Shown: positions 32,735-42,213 of the stretch, piece after piece
Position numbering within the stretch: position 1 is the stretch's first letter
Layout of the letters: each line of letters begins with the position of its first letter
Source of the DNA: Hydrogenophaga palleronii_A
GTDB lineage: Bacteria > Pseudomonadota > Gammaproteobacteria > Burkholderiales > Burkholderiaceae_C
Assembly: GCF_031457455.1 (NCBI RefSeq)
Contig: NZ_JAVDWU010000004.1
Coordinates: 310,001-374,000, forward strand
DNA: 64,000 nucleotides
Direction: 5' to 3'
Made by a program: the position numbers and the translations under genes
Notes under the pieces: model-generated
Told to the model about the DNA's origin: nothing
Seen by the model: the letters and a program-made list of their open reading frames with translations, nothing else
Database searches by the model: none

Positions 32735-34471
32735 ATGCTTCAAACGGGGCCCCGTCCACACAGCGGAGACATCTCGACGGAGCGGGGGAATGCATTGAGC
32801 GAGAACCAAGACATGCGCAAGCCGGAAAGCACCGCCGAATCCGACGGCTTTGCTTTTCCGGGTGAATGGCTCCAGGCGCTGGTCGAGCAAACATTGGCTG
32901 CGATCTACGTGATCCAGGATGGCCGTTTCAAGTACGTCAACCAGGAGTTTGCCAACATCTTTGGCTACGCTTCGCCCGCCGACATCATCGACTCACTCAA
33001 GATTTCGGATTTGATTGCCCCTGAAGATCGCGAAAGAGTCGCCGAGAACGTGCGCCGCCGGGCCGCAGGCGAAGTGCCGGAAATGCGCTATTCGTTCGTC
33101 GGTTTGCGCCGCGACGGGCGGCGGATTCACATCGAAGTCCACGGACGCGCCATGCCGTTCGACGGACAACCGGCGGTCATTGGCCTGGCGCTCGATATCA
33201 CCGAACGCAAGCTGGCCGAAGCAGCCAGTGACGAGAAGCTCCGCGCGCTTTTCGAACACTCGCCGCTTGGTATCGCACTGGTCGACCAGCAGGGCCGCCA
33301 TATCGAGTGCAACGGTGCCTACCAGCGCCTCCTCGGCTGCTCGGACGACGTGTTGAAAAAGACGGACATGTGGTCTCTGGTTCCCGCGCGGTACGCCGAC
33401 GAAGTGACCGGCATGCGGCAGGCGATCGAGAATGTCGGCCGCTACGGCACGATCGAGCTGGAGTACTGCCGCCAGGATGGGCAACGCGTTCCGGTACAGA
33501 CCTGCGGGGTGCGAATCGCCGGTCATGGCGATCAGCACTACGTCTGGTCCATCGTCGAGGACATCACCGAGCGCAAAAGTCTCGAGAGTGAGCGGGCGGA
33601 GCAGCTCGCTGCCCTGAAAGCCCTCAACAAGCGGCTTCAGGAGACGCAGATGCAGCTGCTGCAGGCGGAGAAGATGTCTGCCGTGGGACAGCTGGCTGCG
33701 GGTGTCGCCCACGAGATCAACAACCCGGTCGGTTTCGTGAAGTCCAATCTGGGGACGTTCCAGTCTTACCTGTCAGGGTTCCTGCGTCTGGCCGACGCCT
33801 ACGAGGCCGCCCTGGGCGCCCGTCCACCTGACGATCCGTCGCGGCAACGAATCCGCGATGTGGAAACGGAGATCGACTATGCGTTTATTCGCGACGACGC
33901 ATCGACGTTGTTGCACGAATCGCTTGACGGCATCGAGCGCGTCAGGCGCATCGTTGCGGATCTCAAGGATTTTTCGCATCCTGGCGAAGCGCAGTGGCAA
34001 TGGGCCGACGTACACAACTGCATCGACAGCACGCTCAACATCGTGGCCAACGAACTGAAGTACAAGGCCGATGTCGTCAAAGACTATGGGCAGCTGCCGC
34101 CAATCCGCTGCATCCCGTTCCAGTTGAATCAGGTTTTCATGAATCTGCTGGTCAACGCTGGGCAGGCCATTCCGGAAAGAGGGACGATCAGGATCCGGAG
34201 TGCACAGGTGGGCGACTCCGTCTGGGTCGAAATCGAGGACACGGGAAACGGAATCGCTCCGGATGTTCAAGCGCGCATATTCGAACCGTTCTTCACGACC
34301 AAACCGGTCGGCAAAGGCACCGGACTCGGGCTTGCTGTGTCCTACGGCATCGTGCAGAGTCACCACGGCGATATTGCTGTACGGAGCACAGGGGAGAAGG
34401 GGACCGTCTTCCGCGTGACGCTTCCGATCGATCCGGCCAGTGGACAGCCGGAGGTGAAGGCGGACGTGTGA
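32735..34471 (+). CDS. PAS-domain sensor histidine kinase
   Basis: The protein has up to 578 residues. Two PAS domains (about 47-158 and 166-280; both end in the DITERK motif) are followed by a coiled linker, the H-box QLAAGVAHEINNPVGFVKSNL, and a HATPase with NLLVNAGQAIP, EDTGNGIAPDVQARIFEPFFTTKPVGKGTGLGLAVSYGIV. It has no membrane helix, so it is a cytoplasmic sensor. The start is uncertain: ATG 32735, a TTG at 32795 behind a GGGGG purine stretch, or ATG 32813 all precede the first PAS. No response regulator gene follows. It stands where hemC commonly follows algR. Confidence 0.85.
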   Translation: MLQTGPRPHSGDISTERGNALSENQDMRKPESTAESDGFAFPGEWLQALVEQTLAAIYVIQDGRFKYVNQEFANIFGYASPADIIDSLKISDLIAPEDRERVAENVRRRAAGEVPEMRYSFVGLRRDGRRIHIEVHGRAMPFDGQPAVIGLALDITERKLAEAASDEKLRALFEHSPLGIALVDQQGRHIECNGAYQRLLGCSDDVLKKTDMWSLVPARYADEVTGMRQAIENVGRYGTIELEYCRQDGQRVPVQTCGVRIAGHGDQHYVWSIVEDITERKSLESERAEQLAALKALNKRLQETQMQLLQAEKMSAVGQLAAGVAHEINNPVGFVKSNLGTFQSYLSGFLRLADAYEAALGARPPDDPSRQRIRDVETEIDYAFIRDDASTLLHESLDGIERVRRIVADLKDFSHPGEAQWQWADVHNCIDSTLNIVANELKYKADVVKDYGQLPPIRCIPFQLNQVFMNLLVNAGQAIPERGTIRIRSAQVGDSVWVEIEDTGNGIAPDVQARIFEPFFTTKPVGKGTGLGLAVSYGIVQSHHGDIAVRSTGEKGTVFRVTLPIDPASGQPEVKADV

Positions 34472-34598
34472 GCATCACTGGATGGTGCGCAGCCTCACGC
34501 CGGTGTACTGGCGGCAGATTCGAAAGGCACTTGCATAGACCACCCCTGCGGTCAGGGGGCGCTCGAAGCGCGGCGGGGGGCTGCGCTGCGGCGCGGGG

Positions 34599-36335
34599 TC
34601 AAATTTCAGCGGCTTCGATCAGGAAGCGCACCCTGCGCTGACCCTGCCATTCGTCCGCATCGAGCCGGAAAGCCAGCTTCACCCGCACCGGCAGTGGTTC
34701 GGTGTGACCGAACCAGATGCCGTCGACTGGCTCGCCCTGATGCTTGAGCTTGAGCGCCAGGTGTTTTTCGCCAACCAGGCGCTGCGAGACGATCTGCACC
34801 TCTTCGCAGAACACCGGCGGGGCAAAGCCCTGACCCCACACCTCCTTGTGCAGCGTGTCCACCAGATCCGCGCGACGGTACTGGGTGTCGAGCGGGCCGT
34901 CGGCTTCCAGGCGGCGCTGCAGGGTGGCGGCGTCCAGCCATTCGTGGGCGACCTGCTGCAAGGCCGATTCAAAGGTGTCCAGATGCTCTTCTTCGATGGT
35001 GCAGCCGGCTGCCATGGCATGGCCGCCAAAGCGCAGCAGCACGCCCGGGTGGCGCTTGGCCACCAGGTCGAGCGCGTCGCGCAGATGAAAACCGGGAATC
35101 GATCGGCCCGAACCCTTGAGTTCGTTTTCCTTGCCGTCGGCCGCGCTGGCGGCGAACACGAAGGTGGGGCGGTGCAGTTTGTCCTTCAGGCGCGAGGCCA
35201 CGATGCCCACCACGCCTTCGTGAAAATCCGGGTCGAACACCACCAGCGCAGGCGGCGGTTCTTCGGATTCATCGAACATTTCTTCGGCCAGCATCAGCGC
35301 CTGTTCGCGCATGTCGCCCTCAATGGTCTTGCGTTCGCGGTTGATGCCGTCGAGCGTGCGCGCCAGTTCGTCGGCGCGACCGGCGTCGTCGGTGATCAGG
35401 CATTCGATGCCCAGTGTCATGTCGGCCAGGCGACCGGCGGCGTTGAGGCGTGGCCCCAGAGCAAAACCGAAGTCAAAACTGGTGGCCACCTCCGGCCGAC
35501 GCGCGGCCACCTGGAACAGCGCTGCCATGCCGGGCGGTAACGCGCCGGCCCGCACGCGCCTGAGGCCTTGTGCCACCAGGCGGCGGTTGTTGGCGTCGAG
35601 CTTGACCACGTCGGCGACCGTGCCCAGGGCGATCAGGGGCAGGAGCGCATCGATCTTCGGTTGTGTCTGAATGGAAAACACACCGCGCTCTCGCAGTTCT
35701 GCGCGCAGTGCCAGCAGCACATAGAACATCACGCCCACACCGGCAATCGATTTGCTCTCGAAGCTGCACCCCGGCTGGTTCGGGTTGACGATGATGCAGT
35801 CCTGCGGCAGCACCACCTCGCCGTCCTGCACCGCGGGCAGGTGGTGGTCGGTCACCAGCACGTTCAGACCCAGTTCCCGCGCCGCCTTCACACCGGCCAC
35901 GCTGGCAATGCCGTTGTCCACGGTCACCAGCCAGTCGGCGCCACGTTCCTTCACGCGGCGGGCGATCGACGGGGTGAGGCCGTAGCCGTCGTTTACGCGG
36001 TCGGGCACCAGGTATTCCACGCTATCGAAACCCATGGGCCCACCCAGCAGGCGCAAGCCGCGCACCGCCACGGCACAGGCGGTGGCGCCGTCGCAGTCGT
36101 AGTCTGCCACGATGCAGATGCGTTGCCGGGCCGTCATGGCGTCGGCCAGCGCACGGGCGGCCTCCTGCGCGCCGAGCATCTGGGTGGGTGGAATCAGCCG
36201 GCCGAGTGCATCGTCGAGCTCGTCCTTGCTGGTGATGCCGCGCGCGGCAAACAGGCGCGCCAGCAGCGGATGCACGCCACCTTGTTCCAGCGCCCAGACA
36301 GCCCGCGGGGGCACGTCGCGTGTGATGATTTTCAT
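34599..36335 (-). CDS. recJ: Single-stranded-DNA-specific exonuclease RecJ
   Basis: The 578-residue protein has the DHH phosphoesterase motifs in order: CIVADYDCDGATACAVAVRGL, YLVPDRVNDGYGL, WLVTVDNGIAS, VLVTDHHLP, GVGVMFYVLLALRAEL and LGTVADVVKL. The DHHA1 domain follows with GSGRSIPGFHLRDAL and RFGGHAMAAGCTI. RecJ degrades single-stranded DNA from the 5' end in recombination and mismatch repair. Its start codon overlaps the stop of the upstream gene as ATGA. Confidence 0.95.
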   Translation of the reverse strand: MKIITRDVPPRAVWALEQGGVHPLLARLFAARGITSKDELDDALGRLIPPTQMLGAQEAARALADAMTARQRICIVADYDCDGATACAVAVRGLRLLGGPMGFDSVEYLVPDRVNDGYGLTPSIARRVKERGADWLVTVDNGIASVAGVKAARELGLNVLVTDHHLPAVQDGEVVLPQDCIIVNPNQPGCSFESKSIAGVGVMFYVLLALRAELRERGVFSIQTQPKIDALLPLIALGTVADVVKLDANNRRLVAQGLRRVRAGALPPGMAALFQVAARRPEVATSFDFGFALGPRLNAAGRLADMTLGIECLITDDAGRADELARTLDGINRERKTIEGDMREQALMLAEEMFDESEEPPPALVVFDPDFHEGVVGIVASRLKDKLHRPTFVFAASAADGKENELKGSGRSIPGFHLRDALDLVAKRHPGVLLRFGGHAMAAGCTIEEEHLDTFESALQQVAHEWLDAATLQRRLEADGPLDTQYRRADLVDTLHKEVWGQGFAPPVFCEEVQIVSQRLVGEKHLALKLKHQGEPVDGIWFGHTEPLPVRVKLAFRLDADEWQGQRRVRFLIEAAEI

Positions 36336-37327
36336 AAGGATTCGAGCACTTTCCAGGCCGGGTTGGAGCCCAGCAGATTCTTGAAACGTTGGCCCAGGCG
36401 GGCAACTGCGCCGCGCCGCACGCTGGTCCAGCGCTGCGCGTGGCGCTCACCGCAGAGTGTCAGCATCACGGGTTCTCCGCGCCGGGTGGCTTCGCGCAAG
36501 GCACGTATGTGGGTGGCGTCCAGCTCGGCCAAGGCCGCTTGCCAGGCCGCCCAGTCGCCGCGCAAGGCGGCCTGGCGCAAGGCGTCGGGCATGGTGGGTG
36601 CGGCGTCGGTGGCGGGGGCCACAGCTGCGGCACCGGCACCGCTGACCCAGAAACCGTTGATGATGGGCTGCCGGGCTGCCTCCCTCGTGTCGTTCACCGG
36701 GTGGGTGTAGAACAGCATCTGGGCTTCGCTCTGCAGTCGCTTGAGCAACTGGCTGCCGGCATGCTGAAGCGGATTGTCGGCCAGCCAGCCGTCCACCGTG
36801 CGCCCGCTGACGCGATCCAGGCTGGCACAGGCCAGGCCTTTCAAAACGTCGCCGCTGGCGCGCCAGCGCGTTGCGCTTTCGTAGGTCAAGGTGATGCCGT
36901 CTTCACGGCAATACGGGGTCAGCGCGTCGAAGAGGGGCCGTGCATGGGCGTCGTCAAGGCCGAACTGGTCGGCAGGCAGCAGGGTTACCTGGTCCATGCC
37001 CACCTGAAAGTGGCAGGGCGTGAACCAGGCTTGCGGCGTGGTGGGTGTTTCGCTGTAAGCCGCAGCCCAGGGAATCTGACCATCGGGAAAGACCGTGCCG
37101 TCTGCCTGCACGATGCCCAGGGCTTGTGCCTGAGCCCGTTCGTGCGGCGCGCTGAGGCTGTGGTCGTGACCCGGGTCGGTGTGTTCCAGCACCAGTTCCG
37201 CCAGCAAGGCCTCCAGCTGCGGCAGCTTGAGCGCTTTCAGCATGGCCTGGCATTCGGGCGCGCTGGCGCTGGCAAAAGGAACCAGCAGGTGCGGGGAAGG
37301 CTCAAGAGCCATGGGCGGGGCAGACAT
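36332..37327 (-). CDS. Uncharacterised protein of the COG4255 type, upstream of recJ
   Basis: The 331-residue protein has no signal peptide or membrane helix. It is sometimes labelled phosphoglycerate mutase-like in Burkholderiales genomes, but I see no metal site to support that. Recognisable stretches are PWAAAYSETPTTPQAWFTPCHFQVGMDQVTLLP and DGWLADNPLQHAGSQLLKRLQSEAQMLFYTHPVNDTREAARQPIINGFWVSGAGA. It is translationally coupled to recJ through ATGA and is divergent from lolC. The ATG at 37327 is followed by another at 37312, which could also serve. Confidence 0.65.
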   Translation of the reverse strand: MSAPPMALEPSPHLLVPFASASAPECQAMLKALKLPQLEALLAELVLEHTDPGHDHSLSAPHERAQAQALGIVQADGTVFPDGQIPWAAAYSETPTTPQAWFTPCHFQVGMDQVTLLPADQFGLDDAHARPLFDALTPYCREDGITLTYESATRWRASGDVLKGLACASLDRVSGRTVDGWLADNPLQHAGSQLLKRLQSEAQMLFYTHPVNDTREAARQPIINGFWVSGAGAAAVAPATDAAPTMPDALRQAALRGDWAAWQAALAELDATHIRALREATRRGEPVMLTLCGERHAQRWTSVRRGAVARLGQRFKNLLGSNPAWKVLESL

Positions 37328-37371
37328 CTCCGCATTGTCGGGGATGCCACAATCCCGCCTGGAAACCACAC

Positions 37372-38628
37372 ATGCAAACTCCCTACGAACTCATTCTGGG
37401 CTGGCGCTACACGCGCGCTGGCCGCGCCACCCGGCGCAACGGCTTCATCTCCTTCATCTCAGGCGTGTCCATGCTGGGCATTGCGCTGGGCGTGGCTGCG
37501 CTCATCATCGTGCTGTCGGTGATGAACGGCTTCCAGAAGGAAGTGCGCGACCGCATGCTGGGCGTGCTCTCTCACATCGAGGTCTTCGACGCCAGCGGCC
37601 AGGCCATTCCCGACCTGACCGGCACCATGGCCACCATCGAGGGCCACCCGGAAGTGACAGGCGTGGCGCCGTTCGTGGCCGCACAGGCCTTGATTGCCCG
37701 GGGCGAAGACATGAAGGGCGCGGTGGTGCGCGGCATTGACCCCGCGCTGGAACCCCGTGTCACCGATCTGGCCGCCGATCTGGCCGACACGGTGCTGCCG
37801 CGCCTGGTGCCGGGGGAGTTCGGCATCGTGCTGGGTGGTGAACTGGCCCGCAGCCTGGGGGTGCTCACGGGCGATTCGGTCACGCTGATCGCGCCCAGTG
37901 GTCAGGTCACGCCCGCAGGGGTGGTGCCCCGCATCCGCCAGATGACGGTGGTGGGCGTGTTCGATTCGGGTCACTTTGAATACGACTCCGCGCTGGCCAT
38001 GCTGCACATGGACGATGCGGCACGCATTTTCCGCGTGGAAGGGCCCACGGGTGTGCGGGTGAAGATCAGGGATTTGCACCAGGCGCGCGAAGTGGCGATG
38101 GATCTGGTTTCGCAACTCGACCAGGGTCTTCTGGTGCGCGACTGGACGCGCCAGAACCGCACCTGGTTTGCGGCCGTGCAGCTCGAAAAGCGCATGATGT
38201 TCATCATCCTAACGCTGATCGTGGCCGTGGCCGCCTTCAACCTGGTGTCCACGCTGGTGATGACCGTGACCGACAAGCGCGCCGACATCGCCATCCTGCG
38301 CACCCTGGGCGCGAGCCCCGGCAGCATCATGGGCGTGTTCATGGTGCAAGGGGCCATGGTGGGCGTCATTGGCACCGGCCTGGGCCTGTTGCTGGGCCTG
38401 GGCATCGCCTTCAACATCGACTCCATCGTGCCGGCGCTGGAAAGCCTGCTGGGCGCGAGCTTTTTGCCCAAGGACATCTACCTCATCAGCCGCATGCCAA
38501 GCGATCCGCAGCAAAGCGACATCATGCCCATCGGCGTGATCTCTCTGATCCTGTCGTTTGTGGCCACGATTTACCCCAGCTGGCGTGCCAGCCGCGTGAA
38601 CCCTGCGGAGGCATTGCGTTATGAGTGA
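37372..38628 (+). CDS. lolC: Lipoprotein-releasing ABC transporter permease (LolC/LolE/LolF type)
   Basis: The 418-residue protein has a first helix after YELILGWRYTRAGRATRRNGFISFISGVSMLGIALGVAALIIVLSVMNGFQKEVRDRMLG, a large periplasmic domain and three C-terminal helices starting MMFIILTLIVAVAAFNLVSTLVMTVTDKRADIAILRTLGAS, which is the coupling region. It extracts lipoproteins from the inner membrane for transfer to LolA. Only one permease gene precedes lolD, so it may work as a homodimer like the LolF proteins of some Gram-negatives. It overlaps lolD by eight bases. Confidence 0.92.
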   Translation: MQTPYELILGWRYTRAGRATRRNGFISFISGVSMLGIALGVAALIIVLSVMNGFQKEVRDRMLGVLSHIEVFDASGQAIPDLTGTMATIEGHPEVTGVAPFVAAQALIARGEDMKGAVVRGIDPALEPRVTDLAADLADTVLPRLVPGEFGIVLGGELARSLGVLTGDSVTLIAPSGQVTPAGVVPRIRQMTVVGVFDSGHFEYDSALAMLHMDDAARIFRVEGPTGVRVKIRDLHQAREVAMDLVSQLDQGLLVRDWTRQNRTWFAAVQLEKRMMFIILTLIVAVAAFNLVSTLVMTVTDKRADIAILRTLGASPGSIMGVFMVQGAMVGVIGTGLGLLLGLGIAFNIDSIVPALESLLGASFLPKDIYLISRMPSDPQQSDIMPIGVISLILSFVATIYPSWRASRVNPAEALRYE

Positions 38629-39340
38629 AGTTCAGACCCTGGCCCCGGCTTCCACAGGCTCGGCCCGAACGGACGTGGTGCTCAGCGCCACCGGCCTCAC
38701 CAAACGCTTCACCGAAGGCCGACTCGACGTGACGGTTCTGAAGGGCGTCGACCTGACCGTGCGTGCCGGCGAGACCGTGGCCATCGTGGGCGCGTCCGGC
38801 TCGGGCAAGAGCACCTTGCTGCATTTGCTGGGCGGGCTGGATGCGCCCAGCAGCGGCACGGTCCAGCTCATGGGCCAGGGGCTGGCGGGTCTGGGCGCGG
38901 CGCAGCAAGGCCATCTGCGCAACCAGCACCTGGGCTTCGTCTATCAGTTCCACCACCTGCTGCCGGAGTTCAGCGCCCGCGACAACGTGGCCATGCCGCT
39001 GTGGATCCGCCGCATGCCCCGCGCGCAAGCGGCGGAACATGCTGCACAGATGCTGGCCCGTGTGGGTCTGGGTGAGCGGTTGCACCACCGACCGGCCGAA
39101 CTCTCAGGCGGCGAGCGCCAGCGGGTGGCCATCGCACGCGCACTGGTGACCCAGCCCGCTTGTGTGCTGGCCGATGAGCCCACCGGTAACCTGGATCGCG
39201 GTACCGCCGAAGGCGTGTTCGAACTGATGATGCAACTGGCCCGGGACCAAGGCACGGCTTTCATCGTGGTCACGCACGACGAAACGCTGGCCGCGCGCTG
39301 CGCCCGCACCTTGCGACTGACCGCAGGCGTGCTGACCTGA
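38621..39340 (+). CDS. lolD: Lipoprotein-releasing ABC transporter ATPase
   Basis: The 239-residue protein has Walker A IVGASGSGKSTLLHLLGGLD, a Q-loop (GFVYQFHHLLPEFSARDNVAMPL), the signature LSGGERQRVAIARALV, Walker B VLADEPTGNLD and the His switch VVTHDETLA. It energises lipoprotein release by LolC. The start lies inside the end of lolC (ATGAGTGA), so the two are coupled in translation. Confidence 0.95.
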   Translation: MSEVQTLAPASTGSARTDVVLSATGLTKRFTEGRLDVTVLKGVDLTVRAGETVAIVGASGSGKSTLLHLLGGLDAPSSGTVQLMGQGLAGLGAAQQGHLRNQHLGFVYQFHHLLPEFSARDNVAMPLWIRRMPRAQAAEHAAQMLARVGLGERLHHRPAELSGGERQRVAIARALVTQPACVLADEPTGNLDRGTAEGVFELMMQLARDQGTAFIVVTHDETLAARCARTLRLTAGVLT

Positions 39341-39359
39341 GGCGCCGCCGGCGGACAGG

Positions 39360-39809
39360 CTATTTCTTCGTGAACCTCAGCGGCTGATCCATGCCCTGCA
39401 CATGGATCAGCAATTGCCCATCCTGCACCTGGTATCGCTGGGCCTGGCGAAGGGCTTCCATGTAGCGGGTTTCCTGTTCGCCGGCACCTCCCATGCAGGC
39501 CATTTTGGTGGAGGCCATCTGGCGAAAGATGATGCTTTCATTGTCAACGGCCACCGCGCCAACAAAGGTGTTGCACGAGCCATTGCCAGCGACCCGGCCG
39601 GACTCGGGGAACTGCAGACTCGCTGCAGAGCGGTCCATCACCGGTAGACCGTTGATGCTTTCTAGACGCCATTCTGTGCCCACCAACGCGGCCGCTCCGG
39701 CTGGCGCAGAGCTTGCGCCGGCACAGGCCGCCAGCATGACCAACATGGCGGGCAGACACCATGCCGGTGGGCGCAGGACCCCGCGCGGGTGCTGTAAGGA
39801 GTTGTTCAT
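39360..39809 (-). CDS. META-domain (HslJ-like) lipoprotein
   Basis: The 149-residue protein starts at ATG 39809 (MNNSLQHPRG) and has a lipobox, LVMLAACAGAS, so it is probably an outer-membrane lipoprotein. LVGTEWRLESINGLPV and FPESGRVAGNGSCNTFVGAVAVDNESIIF plus MASTKMACMG are the META/DUF306 pattern of heat-shock-related HslJ. The role of the domain is not settled. It is convergent with lolD across 19 bases. Confidence 0.82.
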   Translation of the reverse strand: MNNSLQHPRGVLRPPAWCLPAMLVMLAACAGASSAPAGAAALVGTEWRLESINGLPVMDRSAASLQFPESGRVAGNGSCNTFVGAVAVDNESIIFRQMASTKMACMGGAGEQETRYMEALRQAQRYQVQDGQLLIHVQGMDQPLRFTKK

Positions 39810-39896
39810 GATGGGCTCCACTTGAGGGGGAAGGAAACGATGGGCAGGCACCAACGGCGCTTGCCCCCACAATGGTGGTTATACCGCCATCCCGAC

Positions 39897-40751
39897 ATGT
39901 GGATTGACACCCATTGCCATCTCGACGCCCCCGAATTCGGCCCCGACCACGTGCTGGCTGAGGCAGCGCGTGAGCGCGCCGCTTCCCTGGGCGTTCGCCT
40001 GTGTGTGATTCCCGCCGTGATGCGTGCGAATTTCGACACCGTGCGCGTGCTGGCCCACCGGCTGGGCGACGCTTATGCGCTGGGCATTCATCCACTGTGT
40101 GTGCCGCAGGCGTTGGAATCCGACCTGGAGGCGCTCGATCACGCCCTCACCGAACACCGTACCGACCCGCGCCTGGTGGCGGTGGGCGAAATCGGGCTGG
40201 ATTTTTTTGTGCCGGCCCTGTGTGAACCCACCATGCGCGAGCGGCAGACGTGGTTCTATCGCGAGCAGCTCAAGCTGGCGCGCAAACACCAACTGCCGGT
40301 GATCCTGCATGTGCGGCGCAGCGCCGACGCTTTGCTCAAGCATCTGCGCGCACTGCCCGTCAGTGGCATTGGCCACGCCTTCAATGGCAGCGAGCAGCAG
40401 GCGCAGGCGTTTCTGGACCTGGGCTTCAAACTGGGTTTTGGCGGCACCGCCACCTTTGAAGCCGCACAGAAAATCCGCCGCCTGGCGGCTTCGCTGCCCC
40501 TGTCGGCACTGGTTCTGGAGACCGATTCGCCCGACATTCCGCCTCAATGGCTGTACACCACAGCCGCCGAGCGCAGCGAAGGAAAACCGCAGGGCGTGAA
40601 CACCCCTGCCGAACTGCCACGCATTGCCCACGTGGTGGCGGGGTTGCGCGGTATTTCCGATGCGGCATTGTCCGAGGCCAGCTGCGCCAACGCCTGTGCC
40701 GCCTTGCCAGGCCTTGCAAGGCTTCTCTCCTCACTACCGTCCCACGCATGA
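39897..40751 (+). CDS. TatD-family metal-dependent hydrolase
   Basis: The 284-residue protein starts at ATG 39897, MWIDTHCHLDAPEFG, which holds the metal-binding HCH. VAVGEIGLDFF, LPVILHVRRSADALLKHLRAL, GIGHAFNGSEQQAQAFLDLGFKLGFGG and LETDSPDIPPQW follow, the usual TatD order. Members are metal-dependent DNases with 3' exonuclease activity. Its stop codon overlaps the start of a DNA glycosylase gene, which suggests a joint role in DNA repair or clean-up. Confidence 0.9.
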   Translation: MWIDTHCHLDAPEFGPDHVLAEAARERAASLGVRLCVIPAVMRANFDTVRVLAHRLGDAYALGIHPLCVPQALESDLEALDHALTEHRTDPRLVAVGEIGLDFFVPALCEPTMRERQTWFYREQLKLARKHQLPVILHVRRSADALLKHLRALPVSGIGHAFNGSEQQAQAFLDLGFKLGFGGTATFEAAQKIRRLAASLPLSALVLETDSPDIPPQWLYTTAAERSEGKPQGVNTPAELPRIAHVVAGLRGISDAALSEASCANACAALPGLARLLSSLPSHA

Positions 40752-41329
40752 ACCGTTTGCAGGGTCTGCCTCCGGTCATCGACGCCCACACCCGCCTGCT
40801 GGTGCTGGGCAGTTTTCCGGGCGTGGCGTCACTGCGGGCGCAGCAGTATTACGGCCATCCGCAGAACCATTTCTGGAAGATTCTGGGTGCGCTGTGGGGT
40901 TTGCCCCTGGCCACTGCGACTTACCCTGAACGCATTGCCGCCCTGCGAGCACATGGGCTCGGCGTGTGGGACGTGTACCAGGCTTGTCAGCGCGAAGGCA
41001 GTCTGGACGCCGACATCCGCCAGGGCGAGCTCAACGATTTCAGCGTTGTGTTGCGCACCTGCCCCTTGCTGGAAGGCGTGGCGCACAACGGCGGCGAGAG
41101 CCACCGCCATGCGCGCCATGTGGCGGCCGCGCTGGGAGGGTGTCTGGTCACTGAGCCGTTGGATATGCTTGAAGGAGACCCGGATGCGAGGCCGGTGCTG
41201 ATCCACCGCTTGCCATCGACCAGCCCGGCCAACGCCAGCTGGTCTTTTGAACGCAAGCGCCAGGCCTGGGCGGCTGTGCTGCGCCGTCACGGCATCGCCA
41301 CCGTGGGGCCGACGGGCATGAACCCATAA
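40748..41329 (+). CDS. DNA-deoxyinosine (hypoxanthine) glycosylase, UDG superfamily
   Basis: The 193-residue protein has TRLLVLGSFPGVASLRAQQYYGHPQNHFWKILGALWGLP, the motif-1 region of the UDG-superfamily hypoxanthine-DNA glycosylases, with Asn in place of the uracil-DNA glycosylase Asp (HPQNHFW). GLGVWDVYQACQREGSLDADI and LPSTSPANASWSFERK follow. It would remove hypoxanthine made by adenine deamination. It overlaps the TatD stop as ATGA, so both are made from one message. Confidence 0.85.
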   Translation: MNRLQGLPPVIDAHTRLLVLGSFPGVASLRAQQYYGHPQNHFWKILGALWGLPLATATYPERIAALRAHGLGVWDVYQACQREGSLDADIRQGELNDFSVVLRTCPLLEGVAHNGGESHRHARHVAAALGGCLVTEPLDMLEGDPDARPVLIHRLPSTSPANASWSFERKRQAWAAVLRRHGIATVGPTGMNP

Positions 41330-41407
41330 TGGGGCGTCTGATCAGCACCCTCGCACCATGCTTCTTTTTTGCCCCGTTTCACGTACCCCCTTTCGCGGAG
41401 CCCGTCC

Positions 41408-42190
41408 ATGAAGGCCGGCGCCAACGCCACTGCCCGCAAGCGCACAGGGCCGCAGACCTTGCCCGATGTGACCCTGTCTGAAGACGGTGAGGTGCGTTTC
41501 CTGCACCTGGGCACGGAGTGGATTCAGGGCACCATGCTGATCGACTCGCCCTTCGCCATCGAGCTGGACTACGTGCAGCGCATGATGGCCTGGCTGCTCT
41601 TCGTGGAGCCCGATTCGGTGCCCAAACGCCGTGCCCTGCAACTGGGGCTGGGCTCGGCGGCGCTCACCAAGTTCTGCTTCAAGACGCTGCGCATGGACAC
41701 CACTGCCATTGAAATCAACCCGCAAGTGCTCGCCGCCTGCCGGGGCTGGTTCAAGTTGCCGGCCGATGGCCCGCGTCTGCGCGTGTTGCTGGCCGATGCC
41801 GAACAGGAAATCCGCAAGCCGGTGCACACCGGTCAATACGACGCTCTGCAGGTGGACCTGTACGACCACGAGGCCGCCGCCCCGGTGCTCGACAGCCCGG
41901 ACTTCTACGCCGATTGCCGTTCCGTGCTCAGCGACGAAGGCATCATGACGGTCAACCTGTTTGGTCGCGATGCCAGCTACGAGCGTTCACTGCAAAGCAT
42001 CTGCGCGGCGTTTGGCGAAGACGCGGTCTGGGCCTTCAAGCCCACGCGCGAAGGCAACACCATTGTGCTGGCCCAGCGCACCGCAGACCGCCCCACCCGC
42101 ATGGCGCTGCTCGCGCGCGCTGAAGCCGTGCAGTCGCGCTGGCAGTTGCCGGCCGTGAAGTGGCTGCGCATTTTTAAGCCGGTGTCCTGA
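41408..42190 (+). CDS. Spermidine-synthase-like methyltransferase-fold protein
   Basis: The 260-residue protein has the spermidine synthase-like core: HLGTEWIQGTMLIDSPFAIELDYVQRMMAWLLF, then RALQLGLGSAALTKFCFK (nucleotide site), MDTTAIEINPQVLAACRGWF, and LLADAEQEI followed by YDALQVDLYDHEAAAPVLDSPDFYADCRS. Polyamine formation is possible, but many such proteins next to other genes have unproven activity. It is 23 bases ahead of the GspE-type ATPase gene on the same strand. Confidence 0.8.
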   Translation: MKAGANATARKRTGPQTLPDVTLSEDGEVRFLHLGTEWIQGTMLIDSPFAIELDYVQRMMAWLLFVEPDSVPKRRALQLGLGSAALTKFCFKTLRMDTTAIEINPQVLAACRGWFKLPADGPRLRVLLADAEQEIRKPVHTGQYDALQVDLYDHEAAAPVLDSPDFYADCRSVLSDEGIMTVNLFGRDASYERSLQSICAAFGEDAVWAFKPTREGNTIVLAQRTADRPTRMALLARAEAVQSRWQLPAVKWLRIFKPVS

Positions 42191-42213
42191 AGAAGACCGT
42201 ACTTTCAGAATCC

